From NCBI GenBank assembly GCA_944325315.1, contig CALVAA010000019.1, positions 1 to 34,496 of the forward strand: a stretch of 34,496 nt of DNA, written 5' to 3'. Positions 24,400 to 31,160 of this stretch are shown piece after piece (the stretch's first letter is position 1; every line of letters starts with the position of its first letter). Origin of the DNA: Candidatus Gastranaerophilales bacterium. GTDB taxonomy: Bacteria > Cyanobacteriota > Vampirovibrionia > Gastranaerophilales > Gastranaerophilaceae. The notes under the pieces are model-generated. The model ran no database searches. It saw only the letters and a program-made list of their open reading frames with translations, and had not been told where the DNA came from. A program made the translations under genes and the position numbers.

Positions 24400-26637
24400 A
24401 TGAAAAAGAATGTTTATGCATATCTGCACACCCACTGGGATACCGAATGGTACAGAGATAAACAGGACTTTGACATACGGTTTTTAAAAGTCTTTGATGA
24501 AGTTCTTGACGAGCTTAAAAAGAATAACGCACCTTATTTTTATCTTGATGGTCAGTTCTTAGCGCTCGAAAACTATTTAAAATACAGAAAAGAAAAACTT
24601 GATGAAATATTATATTTCATCAAAAACAAAAAACTTTCCATAGGCCCTTATTACGTAAGCGCAGACAGTTATTTGAGCAATTTCTGTATGGCAGTTAAAA
24701 ACCTTGGATTAGGAATTAAGTATTCAAAAGAATTTGGCCAAAAAGAATTTATCGGTTACATGGCTGATATTTTTGGAATATCCGGTTCCGCATTTTGCGC
24801 ACTTAATTTAAACAATATTGACAAAGCAATCGTCTGGAGAGGCGTAAACCCCAAAAAAACAAACAACAATGCAAACTTTATAAAAAACAACATTAAAACA
24901 ACCTGGCTTGTTCAGGGATATTTTAATGACTTTTTCCACAGTGACCCTATAAATATTGACGGCATCAACGATTATCTTAACAAAATTTCTAAATATTCAA
25001 ACCCCATACTCTTTCCAATCGGAGCAGATCATTTGGGTGTATTAAAAAATGCAAAAGAAAAAATAAATTTTGTTAATAGAAACCTAAAAAACTATAAAAT
25101 CATTCTTACAAGTCCGTTTGAATACTTTAAACACACTGACTTTAAAGACAATACAAATGAAAAAGAATTTTTGGACAATTCAAACACATATATCCTCCCG
25201 GGAGTATACAGTGCAAGGATTTACCAAAAAAGAAACAATAGCTTTGCCCAGCACAAACTTACAAGATTAATAGAACCGCTGGATTTTTATCTTGGTAAAA
25301 AATATTCACCAAATATTGAATACTGTTATAAAACTTTGATGAAAAATCATGCCCACGACGGAATTTACGGATGCAGCACAGACAAAGTCCACAGAGCAAT
25401 TGATTATAGAATTGAAAAATGTCAAAATGCTTTAGATTCAATCCTTTCTAATATAATTTATGATTTTAAAACCAAAAACAATATTCAGGGCGAATCAGCA
25501 GAAAGAATAGGGCTTTTTAACCTTTCAAACAATGATGATATTAAAGTTGTTGAAATAAAGCTCCCTTATGTATTAAAAAATTCTCAAATAATCGAAAAAC
25601 AAAGAGGTTTTAAGGATTCACTGCTTTTTAATCTCCGCAAAATTCCGGTTACCGAAGATATTTGCCCGATTTACACACAAATAATTGAAATTGAAAAAAA
25701 TAAAAAATTTGAATACTCAAATCCAAAAATCATCCCACCCAAAAAAACCCATAAAATCACTCATGTATCTATTGAAAATAAGTATATAGGGTTGAATATT
25801 AAAAATAATAAAATATTTATCTCAAACAAAAAAACAGATGAAAAATATGAACTGAAAATAAGCGACATTAAAGACCAAGGCGATAGTTACAATTTCTGTC
25901 CAAAAGGAGAGTATACGTATTTTAATCTCTTAAAATCCGAAATTTTATACAAAGGACAAATTGAATCTTGTCTTAGGCTTCGCTTTAAAAATATTACTCT
26001 TGACATCCGCATAAATAACCACAATGAATTTTTGGATTTTAAAGCACAAATTAACAACAAAAAGAAAAACCGTAAAATCCAGCTTGTTCTAATTCACAAT
26101 AACAACATAAAAGAAACGACCGCTCAGGATATGGCAGGCTACATTAAAAGAAAAATAGATTATAATTATAATATAAAAGATCACATGCCGGCCGTTAGAC
26201 CAAAAGAATTAAAAACAAACACCTTTCCGATGCAAAATTTTGTCTGTACAAAAGACTTAATTGTTTTAACAAAAGGCTTAAACGAATACGAAGTATATAA
26301 AAATGAGCTTAGAATATGCCTGTTAAGAGCTTTTGGAACAATTTCAAACCCCAAAAACAAGACAAGAGCAATACCTGCGGGTCCCGACATAAAAACACCG
26401 CAAGCACAAGTTTTGGGAGAAAATTATGCTGACTTTGCAATTTGTTTTGGAGATTTCAAAAAAGCTTTTTATAATTTGGACATCTTTTTTAAAAACTATG
26501 TTGTTTTTGACGGAAATTTTACAAAAAACAACAAAATTAAATTAGATGAGATTCCTAAAGAAAAATATATATACGGACTATATCAAAACAAAAAAATAAG
26601 CTTTGATTTTAAAGACAAAAAAATATCATTGATATAA
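24400..26637 (+). CDS. Glycoside hydrolase family 38 alpha-mannosidase-like enzyme
   Basis: A 745-residue protein. The N-terminal catalytic domain has the zinc-binding HTHWDTEWY (H12 and D14 as ligands), the nucleophile region GYMADIFGISGS with D123, the VWRGVNP segment and the later NHAHDGIYGCSTDKVHRAID with the third and fourth zinc-site residues. GH38 enzymes remove alpha-linked mannose. Similarity of the motifs to mannosylglycerate hydrolase (MngB) suggests a small mannoside as substrate, but this is not certain. The C-terminal part (about 380-745) is the family's beta-sandwich region and is shorter than in MngB. No signal peptide, so cytoplasmic. It stands alone, with no sugar transporter next to it. 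Confidence 0.9.
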   Translation: MKKNVYAYLHTHWDTEWYRDKQDFDIRFLKVFDEVLDELKKNNAPYFYLDGQFLALENYLKYRKEKLDEILYFIKNKKLSIGPYYVSADSYLSNFCMAVKNLGLGIKYSKEFGQKEFIGYMADIFGISGSAFCALNLNNIDKAIVWRGVNPKKTNNNANFIKNNIKTTWLVQGYFNDFFHSDPINIDGINDYLNKISKYSNPILFPIGADHLGVLKNAKEKINFVNRNLKNYKIILTSPFEYFKHTDFKDNTNEKEFLDNSNTYILPGVYSARIYQKRNNSFAQHKLTRLIEPLDFYLGKKYSPNIEYCYKTLMKNHAHDGIYGCSTDKVHRAIDYRIEKCQNALDSILSNIIYDFKTKNNIQGESAERIGLFNLSNNDDIKVVEIKLPYVLKNSQIIEKQRGFKDSLLFNLRKIPVTEDICPIYTQIIEIEKNKKFEYSNPKIIPPKKTHKITHVSIENKYIGLNIKNNKIFISNKKTDEKYELKISDIKDQGDSYNFCPKGEYTYFNLLKSEILYKGQIESCLRLRFKNITLDIRINNHNEFLDFKAQINNKKKNRKIQLVLIHNNNIKETTAQDMAGYIKRKIDYNYNIKDHMPAVRPKELKTNTFPMQNFVCTKDLIVLTKGLNEYEVYKNELRICLLRAFGTISNPKNKTRAIPAGPDIKTPQAQVLGENYADFAICFGDFKKAFYNLDIFFKNYVVFDGNFTKNNKIKLDEIPKEKYIYGLYQNKKISFDFKDKKISLI

Positions 26638-26708
26638 AAAACATTTTTTTGGGAATATCAATACAAGGAAGAAGTTTATTGAAGGATACTAAAGTGGAGA
26701 TAACTACT

Positions 26709-27527
26709 ATGAATGAAATTAACCAGGCAGTGGAAATATTTGAAAAAAACGGCATAAAAAGCCGCCTTAACAAGGATAATAAAATTATAATTTCGCATTA
26801 TGCAAGACCAAAAGATGAATCAATTAATGAAAATGATTTAATTAAAAACGTTATAGCATGCGAAGGCTTATTTGATACAAAAAATTCACTCCTAACCGAA
26901 TTTCCTCTTGTTGTGGCACGAGAAATAAGGCTTTATGACGATACCAAAATTACAGAAATGCCTGAATTAAAAGCAGCGGGGATTATTGTATTAAATAAAA
27001 CATTAAAAAAACTCCCTAAACTAAAAGCTGTAGGTTCAATTTCTCTTGAAGATTCCATGATAAAATCACTTCCTAAATTAAAAGAAGCAGGAATTCTTAT
27101 TGCTCAAAATTCAAAGTTAAAAGAATTGCCTTCTTTAAAAAAAGCAACCAAACTATGCATTATAGACTGCCCTGTTGAAGATTTAAAAGAATTAGAAGAA
27201 GCCGAAGATATTTTCCTATGTTCAAGTGATGAAAACAACAAAATTAAAATTATCAACCTTGCAAATTTAAAAGAAGTTAACAAGCTTTTTGCTGCAAATA
27301 CAGCTTTAAAGTCACTTCCGAAACTAAAAAAAGCACAAAAAATCGCCTTATATAATTGTGAAGTAAAAAGTTTAAAACTCAAAGGCGCAGAAATTGAAAT
27401 CAAAAACCATATTTCAGATAGCGAGTTGAGCGAAAAGTTTGACACATTTACCGATTGGTATAATTCGGATATTCTTGAAAAATCTATGGATTTGCTCGGA
27501 AGTGTGGTAAATCTTATACAAAGTTAA
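26709..27527 (+). CDS. Leucine-rich-repeat-like protein with 19-residue repeats
   Basis: A 272-residue cytoplasmic protein. From about residue 75 it has at least seven repeats of roughly 19 residues with the pattern [K/E]-x-L-P-x-L-K-x-A-x-x-I-x-L-x-x-x-x-[L/I/V]: for example KKLPKLKAVGSISLEDSMI, KSLPKLKEAGILIAQNSKL and KSLPKLKKAQKIALYNCEV. This would fold as a parallel solenoid. The N-terminal 70 residues (MNEINQAVEIFEKNGIKSRL) and the C-terminal helix (FTDWYNSDILEKSMDLLGSV) cap it. The ATG at 26709 has GGAG 9 nt upstream; a TTG 20 codons earlier is a poorer start. It follows the GH38 gene by 71 nt and ends in a strong terminator. A protein-interaction role is likely but the partner is unknown. 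Confidence 0.75.
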   Translation: MNEINQAVEIFEKNGIKSRLNKDNKIIISHYARPKDESINENDLIKNVIACEGLFDTKNSLLTEFPLVVAREIRLYDDTKITEMPELKAAGIIVLNKTLKKLPKLKAVGSISLEDSMIKSLPKLKEAGILIAQNSKLKELPSLKKATKLCIIDCPVEDLKELEEAEDIFLCSSDENNKIKIINLANLKEVNKLFAANTALKSLPKLKKAQKIALYNCEVKSLKLKGAEIEIKNHISDSELSEKFDTFTDWYNSDILEKSMDLLGSVVNLIQS

Positions 27528-27550
27528 AGGCTTCATATGAAGCCTTTTTT
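27526..27550 (+). terminator. Intrinsic terminator after the repeat-protein gene
   Basis: AAAGGCTTC (27526-27534) and GAAGCCTTT (27539-27547) form a perfect stem over ATAT, ending in a run of six T (27545-27550). The stem begins within the TAA stop codon. Confidence 0.92.
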
Positions 27551-27653
27551 AATAGCTTTAAATATGTTAAGAAATATTAAAAAAGTATATACTTTTGAAA
27601 TACTCTTCCGGAAAATGTTTTTATATATTTGTACAAGCTAAAAGGTCGATAAA

Positions 27654-28037
27654 ATGAATCAGGTTAATAAAGTTGCACAATACGAAGAAAATAATCTAAA
27701 CTCAAGCGACTACAATAGATTCTCCGCTTGCGAAGATATAGTAGACGCTTTGGTTGAACAAGGTTTATCCAAAAACTTTAATCCTGATACATATATGGAT
27801 AAAATCTCAAAAGCTTACGGTATAAATATACAAGAAGCAAGAACTTGTCTAAAACTTGCAATAAGACAGCTTGAAAGTGAAAAAACAAACCAAAAAGATT
27901 CAACGGAAAAACTAAATGCACAAAGCGAATACTTTTACCCTTCATATACAAAAAACAAAACTAACTCAAAACATGACGGAATGGACAGTTTAACATCCCT
28001 TGCAAACTATAATCGTTTAATGTTTCAAATAAGATAA
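27654..28037 (+). CDS. Small protein of unknown function
   Basis: A 127-residue cytoplasmic protein: MNQVNKVAQYEENNLNSSDY opens it. Residues about 23-75 form a compact helical domain (EDIVDALVEQGLSKNFNPDT, YMDKISKAYGINIQEARTCL, KLAIRQLE). The rest is Ser/Asn/Lys-rich and probably disordered. The family is not recognised; the helical part is of a size that could bind nucleic acid, but there is no clear motif. AAAAGG lies 8 nt before the ATG. It is transcribed alone after the terminator at 27550, and its stop is one base from the stop of the converging ispF. Confidence 0.6.
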   Translation: MNQVNKVAQYEENNLNSSDYNRFSACEDIVDALVEQGLSKNFNPDTYMDKISKAYGINIQEARTCLKLAIRQLESEKTNQKDSTEKLNAQSEYFYPSYTKNKTNSKHDGMDSLTSLANYNRLMFQIR

Positions 28038-28038
28038 A

Positions 28039-28512
28039 TTATATTTTATCCAATAAAACAACAGCCCACGATGCAACCGATTTACCATCACCGATTGAAT
28101 CCATTTTCTCGTTGGTCTTAGCTTTAATTGAAACACAATCAAAGTCAATATCAAGAGCAGTTGAAATATTTTTGCGCATGTTATCTATAAAGGGAGATAA
28201 TTTTGGTTTTTGACAAACAATATTCGAATCAATATTTATAACCTTGTAACCTTTGTCTTTGATTAATTCGTTTGTTTTCTTTAATAAAAGCATGCTGTTT
28301 GCATCTTTATATTTTTCGTCGGTATCCGGAAAATGAAAACCAATATCTCTTAAAGCTAAAGCTCCCAGCAAAGCATCGATTATTGAATGAACCAAAACAT
28401 CCGCATCGGAATGTCCTAAAAGGCCTGATTCAAAAGGAATTGTTTCGCCTCCGATAATAAATTTTCTGTTTTTTGATAACTGATGTATATCATAACCTAA
28501 CCCTATTCGCAC
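28039..28512 (-). CDS. ispF: 2-C-methyl-D-erythritol 2,4-cyclodiphosphate synthase
   Basis: A 157-residue enzyme of the non-mevalonate (MEP) isoprenoid pathway. It cyclises the CDP-ME 2-phosphate intermediate with release of CMP. Metal ligands D8 and H10 are in GLGYDIHQL and H42 in DADVLVHSIIDALLGA. The GHSDAD and DIGFHFPDTDEKYKDA segments and the C-terminal KAKTNEKMDSIGDGKSV are diagnostic. Its start overlaps the HAD phosphatase gene by 10 nt, so the two are coupled. No other MEP gene lies in the window. The isoprenoid product could serve the prenyltransferase at 22408. Confidence 0.98.
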   Translation of the reverse strand: MRIGLGYDIHQLSKNRKFIIGGETIPFESGLLGHSDADVLVHSIIDALLGALALRDIGFHFPDTDEKYKDANSMLLLKKTNELIKDKGYKVINIDSNIVCQKPKLSPFIDNMRKNISTALDIDFDCVSIKAKTNEKMDSIGDGKSVASWAVVLLDKI

Positions 28513-29306
28513 AATACCAGCCTTTCGATTAAATCAGGCAATTCATCACTATTTACGCTTTTACAATGATAGTTTGCAATTTTTTCCAAAGCTTTACTGT
28601 TATTGCCCACACATACTCTATACTTTGCTTCTTGCAACATATCAACATCATTATCCTGATCGCCCGAAGCAATTATTTCATCGTAAGTCAAATTCCAATA
28701 ATCTTTTAAAAATTTAAGAGCATTACCTTTAGAAGCTTTTATATCGTTAATTTCAAGATAAACAGGAGAGCTTTGAACAATTGTCAAAATGTTTTTATAT
28801 TTACAAGAAAGCTCGTCTTTTACTTCCTGCATTAAAACTTTGTCTTTTATGACACCAAGAACTTTAGCTACATTATTAAGTTTAATTTCATCAAAACTGG
28901 AAATATGTATGTATTCTATGCCTCTTCCCAAGCAGTATTCGTCCATGATTTCCTTGTTATTATCTTCAACATATAATATATCATCATTATATATGTGTGT
29001 ATGAACTTTTTTACTTCTTAAATATTCAATAATTTCTCTCACAATTTTGTTTTCAACCAAAGCCTGCCAAAGAATATTTTCCTTTGTCCTTACAACAGCA
29101 CCCTGATAGCAAACAACAGGAGTATTTATATCAAACATATCAGCAACAAATTGAGCACCTTGAAACATTCTTCCGGTAGCTAAAACCATCTTTACATCCG
29201 TATTTTGAATTTCTTTAATAACGCCGGCCATTTTTTTTGTGTAGCTGCTGTCATAATTCATTAAAGTTCCGTCTATATCGCTTATCCAAAGTTTAATTTT
29301 TGTCAA
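28503..29306 (-). CDS. HAD-superfamily phosphatase, Cof subfamily
   Basis: A 267-residue hydrolase. Motif I is WISDIDGTLMN with nucleophile D10 and acid D12. The threonine of motif II is in MVLATGRMF. The lysine of motif III is near KASKGNALKFL and motif IV is GDQDNDVDMLQEA. The large cap domain between motifs II and III marks the IIB (Cof) type. These enzymes dephosphorylate sugar phosphates and related small molecules; the substrate here is unknown. The start is a TTG with GAGG 7 nt upstream, and the ATG nearby is out of frame. It overlaps ispF by 10 nt. Confidence 0.93.
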   Translation of the reverse strand: MTKIKLWISDIDGTLMNYDSSYTKKMAGVIKEIQNTDVKMVLATGRMFQGAQFVADMFDINTPVVCYQGAVVRTKENILWQALVENKIVREIIEYLRSKKVHTHIYNDDILYVEDNNKEIMDEYCLGRGIEYIHISSFDEIKLNNVAKVLGVIKDKVLMQEVKDELSCKYKNILTIVQSSPVYLEINDIKASKGNALKFLKDYWNLTYDEIIASGDQDNDVDMLQEAKYRVCVGNNSKALEKIANYHCKSVNSDELPDLIERLVLCE

Positions 29307-29378
29307 AACATTACCTCATAATTTATTTTTATTATACAATAAAAAAGTCTATAACATTAAAAAGGAGCTTACACAAGG

Positions 29379-30755
29379 ATGGCTGAAAAAATTGAAAGAC
29401 AAAGACCAAAAGAACAGGACAGATTTGAAAGAAGGACTAATTTTGAATCGGTAGAAGAAAACTTTACAAAAGAACAAGCACTTCTTGAAGCATCAAGATG
29501 CCTAAACTGCAAAAATGCGAGGTGTAAACAAGGCTGTCCGGTTAGCATTGATATACCGGCTTTTATAAAAGAGGTTAAAGAAAACAATATAGAAAAAGCA
29601 GGGGAAATTATCAGAAATTCGTCCATGCTTCCATCCGTTTGCGGAAGGGTATGCCCGCAGGAAAAACAATGCGAAGGAAAATGTGTTCTCGGAATTAAGG
29701 GTCTGCCTGTTGCAATCGGTGCTTTAGAAAGATTTGTGGGCGACAATACAAAAGCAAGCAAAGTTGAAATTAAACCAAACGGTAAAAAAGTAGCAATTGT
29801 AGGCTCAGGCTGTGCCGGCATGAGTGCTGCAGCTGACCTTAGAAATGCAGGGTTCGAAGTTTCAATTTTTGAAGCGCTCCATGAATATGGCGGTGTTTTA
29901 AGATACGGCATACCTCCTTTTAGGCTTCCAAGGGTTGTTTTAGACAGAGAAATTAAAGCACTGCAAGATATGGGAGTAAAATTTTATAAAAACGTCATAG
30001 TAGGAAAATCCATAACAATAAAACAACTGAAAGAAGAAGGTTATGAAGCAATATTTATCTGCTCGGGAGCAGGTCTACCAAAAATGATGAATATTCCGGG
30101 CGAAAACCTAAACGGCGTTTATAGTGCAAACGAATTTTTAACAAGAGTAAATTTAATGCATGCACAAAGCCCTGATACTCCAACCCCGCTTAAAATAGGG
30201 AAAACAACAGCTGTTATAGGCGGCGGTAACGTTGCAATGGATGCAGCAAGGACGGCAGTGAGAGTCGGATATGAAAAAGTTTATATATTTTACAGAAGAA
30301 CCGAAAAAGAGCTTCCTGCACGCTTGGAGGAAATTCGCCATGCTAAAGAAGAAGGTATTGATTTTCAATTCCTTCATGCCCCCATTGAAATAAAGGGAGA
30401 AAACGGTTGGGTTAAATCAATGAAATTTGAAATTATGGAGCTTGGCGAACCCGATGAATCGGGAAGACAAAAACCGGTTGGAACAGGAAAATATGTTGAA
30501 GTTGAACTTGACAGTGTGATTGTTTCGCTTGGAACAGGTCCAAATCCAATTATTCAAAGAAGTGCCGTGAATGATAATATAGATTTAGATACGGATAATA
30601 AAGGCTATATTATAATTAATGACAAAGGGGAAACATCCGTAAGACAGATATATGCAGGAGGGGATGTTGCTCCGCTGGGCCCGTCAACTGCAATTAATGC
30701 AATGGGAGCAGGAAAAAGGGCAGCCAAAACAATAATTGAAAATTTATTGGGTTAA
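29379..30755 (+). CDS. gltD: Glutamate synthase small subunit-like NAD(P)-dependent flavoprotein
   Basis: A 458-residue oxidoreductase of the GltD/dihydropyrimidine-dehydrogenase N-terminal type. Two cysteine clusters (C41, C44, C49, C53 and C88, C92, C98, C102; CLNCKNARCKQGCP and CGRVCPQEKQCEGKC) should hold two 4Fe-4S centres. An FAD-binding Rossmann motif (VAIVGSGCAGMSAAADLRNA) is followed by YGIPPFRLPR and a second, NADPH-binding motif (TAVIGGGNVAMDAARTAVRV). The C-terminal IYAGGDVAPLGPSTAINAMG closes the FAD site. No large subunit (gltB) is adjacent, so it may work with a distant partner or with ferredoxin, as in NfnB/SudA-like enzymes. AGGAG lies 11 nt before the ATG. It is monocistronic. 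Confidence 0.9.
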   Translation: MAEKIERQRPKEQDRFERRTNFESVEENFTKEQALLEASRCLNCKNARCKQGCPVSIDIPAFIKEVKENNIEKAGEIIRNSSMLPSVCGRVCPQEKQCEGKCVLGIKGLPVAIGALERFVGDNTKASKVEIKPNGKKVAIVGSGCAGMSAAADLRNAGFEVSIFEALHEYGGVLRYGIPPFRLPRVVLDREIKALQDMGVKFYKNVIVGKSITIKQLKEEGYEAIFICSGAGLPKMMNIPGENLNGVYSANEFLTRVNLMHAQSPDTPTPLKIGKTTAVIGGGNVAMDAARTAVRVGYEKVYIFYRRTEKELPARLEEIRHAKEEGIDFQFLHAPIEIKGENGWVKSMKFEIMELGEPDESGRQKPVGTGKYVEVELDSVIVSLGTGPNPIIQRSAVNDNIDLDTDNKGYIIINDKGETSVRQIYAGGDVAPLGPSTAINAMGAGKRAAKTIIENLLG

Positions 30756-30765
30756 TGTAAAAAAT

Positions 30766-30791
30766 GGCCGTCAAATTGACGGTCTTTTTTT
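30766..30791 (+). terminator. Intrinsic terminator between gltD-like gene and converging small gene
   Basis: CCGTCAA (30768-30774) and TTGACGG (30776-30782), extended by a G-T pair, are followed by a run of seven T (30785-30791). The run includes the first bases of the stop codon of the opposite-strand gene at 30790. Confidence 0.85.
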
Positions 30792-31068
30792 AATAAGCAT
30801 ATTGTCTATTATAAGCATTAATCCTTGCCGCATGAGCTGCATTTTTTAATCTTGAAGGTGAGTGGACATATCTGACACCGGAATTTGAAAAAATATACCT
30901 ACCATACGCTCCAAGAGTTTGCCTTGGCGGATTTTGATACATATAATCGTATCTTGTTTCACTTCTTGGTCTATCGTCTTCATAGTCAAAATCGTTTTGC
31001 CTATTTGAAGCATTTGCAGGCGAAAATAAAATTACAGATAAAAACAAAACACAGATAATTTTTTTCAC
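30790..31068 (-). CDS. Small secreted protein rich in Tyr, Arg and Asn
   Basis: A 92-residue protein with a signal peptide (MKKIICVLFLSVILFSPANA) cleaved before SNRQNDFD. The mature ~70 residues are rich in Tyr (around a dozen), Arg and Asn: an acidic start (FDYEDDRPRSETRYDY) and a basic end (SPSRLKNAAHAARINAYNRQ). No cysteines and no known motif. A surface or periplasmic role is likely. It is downstream of alaS on the same strand with 92 nt between, so read-through is possible. The family is not recognised. Confidence 0.6.
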   Translation of the reverse strand: MKKIICVLFLSVILFSPANASNRQNDFDYEDDRPRSETRYDYMYQNPPRQTLGAYGRYIFSNSGVRYVHSPSRLKNAAHAARINAYNRQYAY

Positions 31069-31160
31069 TTTTCCACACCCATACTTACACTATACTTTAA
31101 ATAAAATCAGTAAGCAGAAAAAAGTGTCTGTTTTAAATTTTTTATTTACATTTTTTAATA

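Noticed and set aside
29369-29911. Minus-strand frame of 180 codons opposite the gltD-like gene
   Set aside because: It is antisense to a gene with complete cofactor motifs and its composition is unlike the other proteins.
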